Shown: positions 1 to 7,399, numbered from the stretch's first letter. The stretch is 64,000 bases of DNA from DASZTV01 sp035548055 (GCA_035548055.1 DASZTL010000048.1:93162-157161), one strand, 5' to 3'. Notes: a model not told the origin generated them from the letters alone. Numbers and translations: made by a program.

Positions 1-2
1 TT

Positions 3-191
3 CTCGAGGAGATCGGCGTCACTTACGCGCAGGGTTACGCCATCGGCCGGCCGCAACCAGCCAGCAACCTCCTGCCGCCGGCCAGCAACCTCCCGCCGCC
101 GGCCGCCATCCTCCCGCCGCCGGCCGCCATCCTCCCGACGCAGCGAGCTTCAGTGACCGACGGCGCCAGTGCCGGACTCACCCCGAAGTAG
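3..191 (+). CDS. C-terminal end of an EAL-domain (c-di-GMP phosphodiesterase-like) protein, partial
   Basis: The gene enters from outside the window; only its last 62 codons are visible, ending at TAG 189-191. The first residues read LEEIGVTYAQGYAIGRP, the typical end of an EAL domain (the conserved segment G-x-x-x-A-Q-G-Y-x-I-G-R-P), so the full protein is probably a cyclic-di-GMP phosphodiesterase or degenerate EAL effector. Whether it also has GGDEF, PAS or membrane segments cannot be seen. After the domain comes a Pro/Ala/Leu-rich tail from about residue 18 to 46, made by a 21-bp tandem repeat. The stop codon lies inside the left arm of an inverted repeat (182-197). Confidence 0.75.
   Translation, partial: LEEIGVTYAQGYAIGRPQPASNLLPPASNLPPPAAILPPPAAILPTQRASVTDGASAGLTPK
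60..140 (+). repeat. 21-bp tandem repeat in the coding tail of the EAL protein
   Basis: Nearly four in-frame units begin at 60, 81, 102 and 123. They encode ASNLLPP, ASNLPPP, AAILPPP and AAILPTQ. Units differ by a few substitutions only, and the last is incomplete at the DNA level. The array adds a flexible Pro-rich tail to the EAL domain. Confidence 0.85.
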
Positions 192-267
192 CACATGTTG
201 GCCTCTCCGAAACGGACACCGAGGCCGCTAGTAGTCCAGTTGTCACGAGTTCATGTGCTACTTCGGG
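182..267. repeat. Inverted repeat with 16-bp perfect arms between the EAL gene and the EamA gene
   Basis: The left arm cccgaagtagcacatg (182-197) is the exact reverse complement of 252-267, with a 54-nt loop. The left arm contains the TAG stop of the upstream gene. There is no T-tract after the right arm, so it is not a classical intrinsic terminator, although it could act as a 3' mRNA end structure. Confidence 0.8.
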
Positions 268-298
268 CGGCGGGGGCGACTACTACCGTGCAGCCGTC

Positions 299-1183
299 AT
301 GAAGTTCCCCAAGCCGGCCGTCGCGGTCGTCGCCCTCGTCGGTGTCACCGCGGTGTGGGGATCGACGTTCGTGGTCGTCAAGGATGCGGTCGAGCGGATG
401 CCGGTCATGGACTTCCTGGCCTGGCGGTTCGCGATCGCGGCGCTCGTGATGATCGCGGTCAGGCCGCGCGCGGTCGCGCGACTCGACAGTCGAGGTCGCC
501 GCCGCGGTGCAGTGCTCGGTCTCGCGCTCGGCGCCGGCTACGTCACACAGACCTTCGGACTGGAGCACACGCCGGCGTCGGTGTCCGGCTTCATCACCGG
601 CCTGTTCGTGGTCTTCGCGCCGCTGTGCTCGGCGTTGCTGCTGCGACGTCGGATCGCGCGCGTTACCTGGCTCGGCGTCGCATTGGCAACGAGTGGACTC
701 GCCCTCCTCTCATTGCACGGAGTCGCGCTCGGACGCGGTGCCGGGGTGACCTTGCTGTGCGCGATCGCCTTCGCCCTGCACATCGTCGGGCTCGGTGAGT
801 GGTCCTCGTCGCACGACGCGGCCGGGCTGGCCGTCCTCCAGCTCTCGACCGTGGCCGTGTTGTCGATCGTCGCGGCCGCGCCCGCGTCCCTGGCGCCGCC
901 GCCCGATGCCGCTGCGTGGGGTGCGGTCCTGCTGACCGCGATCGCGGCAACCGCCGTGGCTTTCTTCGTCCAAACCTGGGCGCAGGCACACCTCGAGCCG
1001 ACCCGCGCCGCCGTGGTCATGACGATGGAGCCGGTGTTCGCCGGACTGTTCGGCGTCACCTTCGGTGGCGACTCGCTGAGCCTGCGCGTGGTGATCGGAG
1101 CGCTGCTCGTTCTGGCTGCGATGTACACGGTCGAGCTGGGCCCACGGAAATCAGAGGATGCGACTTTCGAGCGTTTCGAGTAA
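299..1183 (+). CDS. EamA/DMT-family transporter
   Basis: A 294-residue integral membrane protein with about ten hydrophobic helices arranged as two EamA repeats, the pattern of drug/metabolite-superfamily exporters such as RhaT/YdcZ-type permeases. The first repeat begins with the conserved AVWGSTFVVVKDA segment near residue 20 and the second includes TMEPVFAGLFGVTFGGD near residue 240, the characteristic P-x-x-x-x-x-F-G region. The ATG at 299 gives a hydrophobic N-terminus right away; a TACCGT hexamer at 284-289 lies nine bases upstream. The substrate cannot be predicted. The gene runs toward the aroF leader, with only 10 bp between its stop and the leader peptide start. Confidence 0.88.
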   Translation: MKFPKPAVAVVALVGVTAVWGSTFVVVKDAVERMPVMDFLAWRFAIAALVMIAVRPRAVARLDSRGRRRGAVLGLALGAGYVTQTFGLEHTPASVSGFITGLFVVFAPLCSALLLRRRIARVTWLGVALATSGLALLSLHGVALGRGAGVTLLCAIAFALHIVGLGEWSSSHDAAGLAVLQLSTVAVLSIVAAAPASLAPPPDAAAWGAVLLTAIAATAVAFFVQTWAQAHLEPTRAAVVMTMEPVFAGLFGVTFGGDSLSLRVVIGALLVLAAMYTVELGPRKSEDATFERFE

Positions 1184-1193
1184 GGTGATCTCC

Positions 1194-1253
1194 GTGACGC
1201 GCTGGTTTGGCTATTTCACCGGGTCCGGGCTGATGCTCGATCGGGTGGAGTAG
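1194..1253 (+). CDS. Aromatic leader peptide of the aroF attenuator (19 aa)
   Basis: A 19-codon ORF starts at GTG 1194 behind the RBS aagg (1182-1185) and ends at TAG 1251. Codons 4-8 read Trp-Phe-Gly-Tyr-Phe, so all three aromatic amino acids occur within five codons. Two of them use TTT and TAT, which are unusual in this GC-rich genome. A terminator hairpin and then a DAHP synthase gene follow directly. This is the layout of ribosome-mediated attenuation, in which shortage of charged Trp, Phe or Tyr tRNA stalls the ribosome. It is too short for routine gene finding. Confidence 0.85.
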   Translation: MTRWFGYFTGSGLMLDRVE

Positions 1254-1300
1254 CGCGCACTCCGCTTGACGAGCCCCGGGCCACCCGCCCGGGGCTTTTT
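1247..1300 (+). terminator. Attenuator of aroF: leader stop-codon hairpin and intrinsic terminator
   Basis: The strong terminator is agccccggg (1272-1280), a 7-nt loop, cccggggct (1288-1296), then TTTTT and GTTT. A smaller stem ggagt/actcc (1247-1251 with 1259-1263) spans the leader stop codon. The segment ccgggct (1225-1231) is complementary, with one bulge, to the 5' arm of the terminator, so it could form an antiterminator if a ribosome stalled over the aromatic codons at 1203-1217. The hairpins are seen directly; the switching is inferred. Confidence 0.85.
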
Positions 1301-1348
1301 GTTTGAAGTGAACACTGTTGAACGTACGACGTCTTGGAAGGACAGGCG

Positions 1349-2377
1349 ATGGTGGTGGTGATGGCATCCGGCGCGACTGCCGAGGAGGTCGAGGCCGTCG
1401 TGCAGACGGTGCAGACTGCCGGCGGCGACGCGTTCGTCAGCCGCGGCGTGCACCGCACGATCGTCGGTCTCGTCGGTGACGTGGAGCGGTTCGAGAGCCT
1501 GAACCTCGCCGCCCTCCCCGGCGTCAGCGACGTCGTCCGGATCTCATCGGCGTACAAGCTCGTCAGTCGGGAGAACCATCCCGAGACCTCCACCGTGAAG
1601 GTTGCCGGCGTCCCGATCGGGCCCGACACGTTCACGCTCATCGCGGGTCCTTGTGCGGTCGAGACCGAGGAACAGACCGTTGCCGCTGCCGAGATGGCGA
1701 AGGCGGCGGGCGCGGTCCTGCTGCGGGGCGGAGCGTACAAGCCTCGGACCTCGCCGTACGCCTTCCAGGGGCTGGGTGAGGCGGGACTGAAGATCCTCGC
1801 GACCGCCCGGGAGAAGACCGGTCTGCCGGTCGTCACCGAGGTAGTCGATGCGGCGGACGTGCCGCTGGTCGCCGAGTACGCCGACATGCTGCAGATCGGC
1901 ACTCGCAACATGCAGAACTTCGCTCTGCTGCAAGCCGTCGGCGGCACCGGCAAGCCGGTGATGCTCAAGCGCGGCCTCACCGCCACGATCGAGGAATGGC
2001 TGATGGCGGCGGAGTACATCGCACAGCGCGGCAACCTCGACATCGTGCTGTGTGAGCGCGGAATCCGGACCTTCGAGCCGGCCTACCGCAACACCCTCGA
2101 CGTCAGCGCCGTACCGATCGTGCACTCGCTGTCGCACCTACCGGTGATGATCGACCCTTCGCACGCCGGTGGAAGGCGCGAGCTGGTGGTGCCGCTGTCG
2201 CGGGCGGCGATCGCCGTGGGGGCCGACGCGATCATGGTCGACCTGCACCCCGAGCCCGGGGCCGCGCTCTGCGACGGCCCACAGGCCCTGGTCGACGTCG
2301 ACCTCGCCGAGCTGACCAAGGCGGTCAAGGAGATGCCACCGATGCTCGGTCGCCGCGTCGTCACGACCGAGGGTTAG
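1349..2377 (+). CDS. aroF: 3-deoxy-7-phosphoheptulonate (DAHP) synthase, class I with N-terminal regulatory domain
   Basis: DAHP synthase condenses phosphoenolpyruvate with erythrose 4-phosphate, the first committed step of the shikimate pathway. The 342-residue protein has the two-part layout of the AroAI-beta (Thermotoga-type) enzymes: an N-terminal ferredoxin-like regulatory domain (about residues 1-70) and a TIM-barrel catalytic domain. Visible motifs are IAGPCAVE near residue 95, GGAYKPRTSPYAFQG near 130, QIGTRNMQN near 185 and HSLSHLPVMIDPSHAGG near 265. I chose ATG 1349 because ggaagga at 1336-1342 is correctly spaced; the TTG at 1334 is less likely. Expression is probably controlled by the upstream attenuator. 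The stop codon lies in an intergenic repeat. Confidence 0.95.
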   Translation: MVVVMASGATAEEVEAVVQTVQTAGGDAFVSRGVHRTIVGLVGDVERFESLNLAALPGVSDVVRISSAYKLVSRENHPETSTVKVAGVPIGPDTFTLIAGPCAVETEEQTVAAAEMAKAAGAVLLRGGAYKPRTSPYAFQGLGEAGLKILATAREKTGLPVVTEVVDAADVPLVAEYADMLQIGTRNMQNFALLQAVGGTGKPVMLKRGLTATIEEWLMAAEYIAQRGNLDIVLCERGIRTFEPAYRNTLDVSAVPIVHSLSHLPVMIDPSHAGGRRELVVPLSRAAIAVGADAIMVDLHPEPGAALCDGPQALVDVDLAELTKAVKEMPPMLGRRVVTTEG

Positions 2378-2430
2378 CGCGGATGTGCCATCCGCCCCTC
2401 CATAGGGGGGCGGATGTGCCATTCGCGCTA
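2375..2430. repeat. Intergenic hairpin repeat, family A (ATGTGCCAT core), aroF 3' end
   Basis: Two copies of the core ATGTGCCAT (2383-2391 and 2414-2422, 31 bp apart) sit in complementary arms running from TAGCGCGGATG at 2375 to CATTCGCGCTA ending at 2430. The arms pair except at the central TGC, giving a symmetrical 3x3 internal loop. The element includes the aroF stop codon and ends at the stop of the convergent threonine aldolase gene. A second copy in opposite orientation lies at 59921-59975. Confidence 0.85.
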
Positions 2431-3486
2431 GCGCAGAGTTGCGCAGATAACCGCGAGGGCGCGGTCGATGCCCTCGTCGTCGACGTCGAGATGCGTCACC
2501 AGCCGGACCCGGCGCGGTGCGAGACCAGACACCAGTACGCCGTCGGCTGCGCACGTCTGCGCGAGCCCTGCCGAGTCGACGGGCGCTTTCGCGAGATCGA
2601 GTACGACGATGTTGGTCTCCACGGCGGCGGGATCGGTCACGCCCGGCGCGACCTCGGCGATCGCCGTCGCGAGCCGCTGGGCGCGGGCATGATCGTCGGC
2701 GAGCCGTTTGACGTTGCTGCGTACGGCGAACAGCCCGGCGGCGGCGAGGATGCCGGCCTGCCGCATCGCACCGCCGAGGCGGTGGCGCACGTCACGAGCT
2801 CGCTCGGCCAGGGACGCGTCGCGCATCAGGACCAGGGAGCCGACCGGGGCACCCAGGCCCTTGCTCAGGCAGACCGACATCGTGTCGAACAGCGCGCCGT
2901 ACTCGGCGAGGGTCACGCCGGTCGCGACGTGGGCGTTCCAGATCCGGGCGCCGTCGCAGTGCATCGTGATCGCATGGCGGTCGGCGAGGGCCCGCAGCTC
3001 GCGCAAGGTGTCGAGCGGATACACCGACCCACCGCCACGGTTGTGAGTCTGCTCGACCGCGAGCGCGCTGGTGGGGACCGTGTGGTAGCCGGCGATCCGG
3101 ATCTGCGGCTCGATGATCGACGCAGAGAGCAGTCCCCGCGGCACGATCGGCGTGCGCGTCTGGATCCCGCCGTGGGCAGCTGCCGCACCCGCCTCGTAGC
3201 TGACGATGTGGGCGTCTGCGTCGCAGAGGAGCTCCTCTCCCTCGCCGCAGAGCAACCGCAGCGCCACCAGGTTTCCCATCGTGCCGCTCGGAACGAAGAC
3301 CGCTGCACCATGACCGAAGAGCTCGGCGACCTCGGCCTCCAGCTGGTTGATCGTGGGGTCCTCGCCGTACACGTCGTCGCCGACGGCGGCCCGCGCCATC
3401 GCCTCGCGCATCGCGTCAGTGGGTCGCGTCACCGTGTCACTACGCAGGTCCACGGTGTCCTGCCGGCGTCCACCGAAATCAGCCAC
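2428..3486 (-). CDS. ltaE: Threonine aldolase family (beta-eliminating lyase) PLP enzyme
   Basis: A 352-residue fold-type I PLP enzyme of the low-specificity threonine aldolase family, which cleaves threonine or allo-threonine to glycine and acetaldehyde. Diagnostic segments are VDLRSDTVTRPTDAMREAM near residue 12, GDDVYGEDPT near 36, the HCDGAR motif at 176-181 holding the cofactor-binding Asp, and the Schiff-base lysine in LSKGLGAP at about K209. The GTG at 3486 has an upstream ggagg eight bases away. It is convergent with aroF, with an intergenic repeat between them. Family assignment is secure; substrate stereospecificity cannot be read. Confidence 0.9.
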   Translation of the reverse strand: MADFGGRRQDTVDLRSDTVTRPTDAMREAMARAAVGDDVYGEDPTINQLEAEVAELFGHGAAVFVPSGTMGNLVALRLLCGEGEELLCDADAHIVSYEAGAAAAHGGIQTRTPIVPRGLLSASIIEPQIRIAGYHTVPTSALAVEQTHNRGGGSVYPLDTLRELRALADRHAITMHCDGARIWNAHVATGVTLAEYGALFDTMSVCLSKGLGAPVGSLVLMRDASLAERARDVRHRLGGAMRQAGILAAAGLFAVRSNVKRLADDHARAQRLATAIAEVAPGVTDPAAVETNIVVLDLAKAPVDSAGLAQTCAADGVLVSGLAPRRVRLVTHLDVDDEGIDRALAVICATLR

Positions 3487-3522
3487 GCGTGTTGCCTCCA
3501 GACCGGACGCTCATCCCGGCCA

Positions 3523-3528
3523 TAAGGT
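3523..3528 (+). promoter_or_regulatory. Leaderless -10 element of the sigma-like gene
   Basis: TAAGGT lies six bases before ATG 3535, placing transcription initiation at or next to the start codon. No Shine-Dalgarno sequence is present. Confidence 0.55.
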
Positions 3529-3534
3529 AACCGG

Positions 3535-4851
3535 ATGCCCCGCGACGTCGTCGCTCTCGTCTCCGCCGACGACTTCATCAGCGCGATTCGCGTGTACGCC
3601 GACCGCGTGAACGACCTGCTCCGCAGGCGCGGGATCCCGCCGTCAGAGGCCATCGAGGTCCTCGAGACACACGCGCTCGCCTTGCTCGACGCGGTGATCA
3701 ATGCGCCCGAGACAGTCGTCGATCTCGCCGGATGGTGGTTCGCGCGGGCGGTCGAGACCACGACGTCGGCGCGCCGTCGAGCTGCGACAGGTGATGACGA
3801 GACGACGAGCATGCTTGCGGGCACGGAGAGCGAGGCCAGGGTTCGCGCCGCCTTGGCGAGCCTCGAGGACGCACAGCGAGACGCGGTGATCCTGCGGGAC
3901 GCGTACGACCTGCCGCCGCAGGCCGTCGGCGTGGCACTGCGACGCGGCGCCGACACCGCAACCGCCCTGACTGCGGCTGGACGTCTTGCTCTCGTCGAGA
4001 TCTACGACGACCGGAAGGCGCCGAACCTCGCCGGCCACACCGGCCGGATGACCGTGGACGTGCCATCGCTGAGCCGTCTTGCCGACGAGACGCTGAACGC
4101 TCCCCGCGCGGCCCCGCTCCGCCGGCATGTCGCGAACTGCGAGGCGTGCGAGGAGATGCTCGAGACGCTCGCTCGCGGGCGACGGCTGGCTGCCGGTCTG
4201 CCGATCATCGCCATGGATGACGACGCCCGCGAGGCGATGATCGAGCGGATCACCGAACATGCGATCACCGCGCTGCCGAGCCACGACGCCGTGCTGCGCG
4301 CGGTCGACGAGGACCACGACCCCGGCCCGCCCGTCTCGCCGATCATCGCCGTGATCGCGGTAGTGCTGGCGATCGCGCTCGGCGTAGCCATCGGTGCGGT
4401 CAGCCGGGCAGGGCACTCGCTAGGACCGCTGGCTTCGACCCCGGCACCGACGTTGCCGCCGGTGACCCCCTCGTTCTCGGTCTCACCGTCTCCCAAGCAC
4501 ACCCACACCGCGCAGCCGTCGTCGTCACCGACGCTGTCCGTCGAGCCGACGTTGCCGATCACTCCGCTCTCCCCGCCACCGACGCAGTCGGTGACGCTCG
4601 ATGCCAGCCTTGCCCTGTCACCCACGTCCGGCCGCTCGGGTACGAACATCCTCGTCCGCGGGTCTGGCTGGAGGCCGGGCAGCCACGTCTCGGTCTCGTA
4701 CGCGGGCAAGCCCGAAGCCGGCTCGCAGGTTCACGACAACGGCACCTTCTCGGTCTACGTCGTCGCGAACGCGGTGCTACCGGGTAGCCGCCGCGTCACC
4801 GCGACCAACGGCGAGCAGTCCGCCACCGCCGTGTTCATGCAGCAGCTCTGA
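3535..4851 (+). CDS. ECF-sigma-like protein fused to an anti-sigma zinc finger, membrane helix and exported C-terminal domain
   Basis: The 438-residue protein starts with a helical region resembling sigma-2 (about 10-75) and a sigma-4-like helix-turn-helix with the characteristic LxxLEDAQRDAVILRDAYDLPPQAVG around 107-133. Next comes H198-x3-C202-x2-C205, the HxxxCxxC signature of zinc-binding anti-sigma domains. A single transmembrane helix (about 268-290) is followed by a Pro/Ser/Thr-rich stalk (about 298-350) and an Ig-like end domain containing GSGWRPGSHVSVSYAGKP. Known ECF groups with C-terminal zinc finger plus membrane extensions exist in Actinobacteria. The sigma-2 part is poorly conserved here, so DNA-binding activity is uncertain. 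It is divergent from threonine aldolase. Confidence 0.7.
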   Translation: MPRDVVALVSADDFISAIRVYADRVNDLLRRRGIPPSEAIEVLETHALALLDAVINAPETVVDLAGWWFARAVETTTSARRRAATGDDETTSMLAGTESEARVRAALASLEDAQRDAVILRDAYDLPPQAVGVALRRGADTATALTAAGRLALVEIYDDRKAPNLAGHTGRMTVDVPSLSRLADETLNAPRAAPLRRHVANCEACEEMLETLARGRRLAAGLPIIAMDDDAREAMIERITEHAITALPSHDAVLRAVDEDHDPGPPVSPIIAVIAVVLAIALGVAIGAVSRAGHSLGPLASTPAPTLPPVTPSFSVSPSPKHTHTAQPSSSPTLSVEPTLPITPLSPPPTQSVTLDASLALSPTSGRSGTNILVRGSGWRPGSHVSVSYAGKPEAGSQVHDNGTFSVYVVANAVLPGSRRVTATNGEQSATAVFMQQL

Positions 4852-4882
4852 GCGGCCTCGCCACGTTCGCGGTCGGCCGGGT

Positions 4883-5908
4883 TCAGCCGAAGAAGACCTC
4901 GACTTCCTCGTAGCGCTCGAGGGTGACCGTCTTCAGCTCGCGAGTCGCATCAGCGAGTGACACCCGCACGATGTCGGTGCCCCGCAACGCCACCATCACC
5001 CCTGACTCACCATCGTGCACGGCATCGATCGCGTGCAGCCCGAAGCGGGTCGCGAGCACCCGGTCGTACGCCGTTGGCGTCCCGCCTCGCTGGACGTGCC
5101 CGAGCACGGTGGCCCGCGCCTCCTTGCCGGTGCGTGCCGCGATCTCCTGTTCGAGCACCGCGCCGATCCCGCCGAGCCGCGCGTGCCCGAACGCGTCAAC
5201 GCCTTGGTCCTGCAGCGCCATCGTCCCCGCCGCCGGCACTGCGCCCTCCGCCACGACGACTATCGGCGCGTAATGAGACGCGAAGCGATGGTCGATGTAG
5301 GCGCAGACCTGGTCGATGTCGAACGGCCGCTCCGGGATCAGGATCACGTTGGCCCCGCCGGCCAACCCGGAGTGCAGGGCGATCCAGCCGGCGTGGCGGC
5401 CCATCACCTCGACGATCAGGACTCGGTGGTGTGACTCCGCCGTCGTGTGGAGTCGGTCGATCGCGTCCACGGCGATCTGCACGGCCGTGTCGAAGCCGAA
5501 CGTGTAGTCGGTGGCGCCCAGATCGTTGTCGATGGTCTTCGGTACGCCGACCACCGTCAGGCCCTCCCCCGCGAGTGCAGTGGCGACACCGAGGGTGTCC
5601 TCACCGCCGATCGCGATGAGCGCGTCGACCTGCTCCGCCGCGAGGTTGGCGCGGATCTTGTCGATGCCGCCGTCGACCTTCAGGGGGTTGGTCCGCGACG
5701 AGCCGAGGACCGTCCCGCCGCGCGGCAGGATGCCGCGGGTCGTCTCGACGGTCAACGGCATCGTGACGCCCTCCAGCGGACCCTTCCAGCCGTCTCTGAA
5801 CCCGACGAAGTCGTGCCCATAGACCTGCACCCCCTTGCGAACGACGGCGCGGATCACCGCGTTCAGACCAGGGCAGTCACCGCCACCTGTCAGCACACCG
5901 ATCCTCAT
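4883..5908 (-). CDS. pfp: 6-phosphofructokinase, probably pyrophosphate-dependent
   Basis: A 341-residue group A phosphofructokinase that phosphorylates fructose 6-phosphate. The N-terminus MRIGVLTGGGDCPGLN is diagnostic and fixes the start at ATG 5908. The protein aligns without gaps to the Escherichia coli numbering: it has GGEDT at 101-105 and PKTIDND at 123-129. ATP enzymes carry Gly104, whereas pyrophosphate-dependent enzymes such as that of Amycolatopsis methanolica have Asp104 with Lys124. Asp104 plus Lys124 therefore suggests the PPi-dependent, reversible form. The start codon is seven bases from a TAGGGT hexamer shared with the glpK promoter. A long upstream ORF extension antisense to glpK is spurious. 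Confidence 0.9.
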   Translation of the reverse strand: MRIGVLTGGGDCPGLNAVIRAVVRKGVQVYGHDFVGFRDGWKGPLEGVTMPLTVETTRGILPRGGTVLGSSRTNPLKVDGGIDKIRANLAAEQVDALIAIGGEDTLGVATALAGEGLTVVGVPKTIDNDLGATDYTFGFDTAVQIAVDAIDRLHTTAESHHRVLIVEVMGRHAGWIALHSGLAGGANVILIPERPFDIDQVCAYIDHRFASHYAPIVVVAEGAVPAAGTMALQDQGVDAFGHARLGGIGAVLEQEIAARTGKEARATVLGHVQRGGTPTAYDRVLATRFGLHAIDAVHDGESGVMVALRGTDIVRVSLADATRELKTVTLERYEEVEVFFG

Positions 5909-5915
5909 GAATCGC

Positions 5916-5925
5916 ACCCTATGCT
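5916..5925. promoter_or_regulatory. Overlapping back-to-back -10 elements of pfp and glpK
   Basis: TAGGGT on the minus strand (5916-5921) and TATGCT on the plus strand (5920-5925) overlap by two bases. Each lies exactly seven bases from its start codon (ATG 5908 leftward, GTG 5933 rightward). The two genes therefore appear to share one bidirectional promoter core and to give leaderless transcripts. Confidence 0.6.
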
Positions 5926-5932
5926 CCGGCAA

Positions 5933-7396
5933 GTGAGCGTTCTCGCGATCGACGCCGGCACGACCGGCGTCACCGCACTCGTCATCGCCGATGACGGCCG
6001 GATCGCCTCCCGCGGCTATCAGGAGTTTCCCCAGCACTTCCCCGAACCCGGTTGGGTGGAGCACGAGCCGGAGGAGATCTGGCAGGCGACCCTCGCCGCG
6101 TGCCGTTCCGCGCTGGCGGCGGCACCCGGCCTCCCGTCGACGATCGGCATCACCAACCAGCGCGAGACCGCGGTGCTGTGGGACCGCCGTACCTTGGCCG
6201 CCCCGCGCCGCGCGATCGTGTGGCAGGACCGCCGCACGTCGATGCTGTGCGAGCACCTGCGCGAAGCCGGTCACGAGCCGCGAGTTGCGCAGCTCACCGG
6301 CTTGCGGCTCGATCCCTACTTCACGGGGACGAAGCTCGCATGGCTGGCCGACAGCGACCCGGCGTGGGCGGGCGTCGTATCGGGTGACATCGTCATCGGC
6401 ACCGTCGACTCCTACCTCGTGGCACGTCTCACTGCCGGCAACACGCATGTGACCGACCCGAGCAACGCCAGCCGGACGCTGCTCTACGACATCACGAACG
6501 GATGCTGGAGCGACGAGCTCTGCGAGCTGCTCAACGTGCCGACGTCGGCGCTACCCGAGGTCCGGCCGTCGAGCGGGGACTTCGGCCGCACCGACCCGGC
6601 TGCGTTTCTCGGTGTGGATCTGCCGATCACCGGCATCGCCGGCGATCAGCAGGCGGCACTGTTCGGCCAGACCTGCTTCGACGACGGCGAGAGCAAGTGC
6701 ACGTACGGCACCGGCTCGTTCATCCTGGTGAACACCGGCTCGACGCCGGTGCGGTCCGACGCGGGACTGCTCACGACTGTTGCCTGGGACATCGGTGACG
6801 GCCTCGTCTATGCCCTCGAAGGCGCGATCTTCGTCACCGGCGCCGCCGTGCAGTGGCTGCGCGACGGGCTGGGCATCATCAGCTCCGCGGCGGAGACGGA
6901 GGCCGTCGCGCGCACCGTGCCCGACGCGGGCGGTGTCGTGTTCGTGCCCGCACTCACCGGCCTCGGGGCTCCGCACTGGGATCCGGAGGCCCGTGGCACG
7001 ATCACCGGAATCACCCGGGGTACGACGCGCGCGCACCTGGTCCGCGCAACCCTGGATGCGATCGCCTTCGAGGTGCGCGACGTCGTCGACGTGATGGTGC
7101 GCGACGCGGGAGTGTCGCTGACCGAGCTGTCGGTCGACGGCGGCGCCGCGGCCAACGACCTGCTGTGCGAGCTGCAAGCGGCCGAGCTCCAAGTGCCGGT
7201 ACGCCGGCCGCAGGTCGCCGAGACGACGGCACTCGGCGCGGCGTTCCTCGCCGGACTGGCGACCGGCGTGTGGTCCTCGCTCGACGAGCTACGCGCAACC
7301 TGGCGGCTCGACAAGCGCTTCCTACCCGCTCAGCGGGACGACAGCAACTACGAACGCTGGCAAGCGGCGGTCCAGCGCACAGTCAGCCCGAAATAG
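5933..7396 (+). CDS. glpK: Glycerol kinase
   Basis: FGGY-family kinase that converts glycerol to sn-glycerol 3-phosphate with ATP. The protein is 487 residues from GTG 5933, close to the usual 500. It shows the N-terminal phosphate loop AIDAGTTG, the substrate-region GITNQRET near residue 70, DPSNASRTLLYD near 170, GDQQAALFGQ near 237, CTYGTGSFILVNTG near 255 and the FGGY signature region SLTELSVDGGAAANDLLCELQA near 395. ATG 5921 in the same frame is possible but would overlap the -10 hexamer. It is divergent from pfp, which would couple glycerol entry with reversible hexose/triose interconversion; that link is inference. Confidence 0.93.
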   Translation: MSVLAIDAGTTGVTALVIADDGRIASRGYQEFPQHFPEPGWVEHEPEEIWQATLAACRSALAAAPGLPSTIGITNQRETAVLWDRRTLAAPRRAIVWQDRRTSMLCEHLREAGHEPRVAQLTGLRLDPYFTGTKLAWLADSDPAWAGVVSGDIVIGTVDSYLVARLTAGNTHVTDPSNASRTLLYDITNGCWSDELCELLNVPTSALPEVRPSSGDFGRTDPAAFLGVDLPITGIAGDQQAALFGQTCFDDGESKCTYGTGSFILVNTGSTPVRSDAGLLTTVAWDIGDGLVYALEGAIFVTGAAVQWLRDGLGIISSAAETEAVARTVPDAGGVVFVPALTGLGAPHWDPEARGTITGITRGTTRAHLVRATLDAIAFEVRDVVDVMVRDAGVSLTELSVDGGAAANDLLCELQAAELQVPVRRPQVAETTALGAAFLAGLATGVWSSLDELRATWRLDKRFLPAQRDDSNYERWQAAVQRTVSPK

Positions 7397-7399
7397 GGG

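Noticed and set aside
60..140. Direct repeats that might have been a CRISPR array
   Set aside because: The units are contiguous without spacers and in frame with a coding sequence.
2383..3525. 380-residue rightward frame over threonine aldolase
   Set aside because: It reads antisense to a gene with clear PLP-enzyme motifs.
5909..6448. Long N-terminal extension of the phosphofructokinase frame
   Set aside because: It is antisense to glpK, has no family similarity and an unnatural Arg/Gly-rich composition; the conserved MRIGVLTGGGDCPG start at 5908 is definite.
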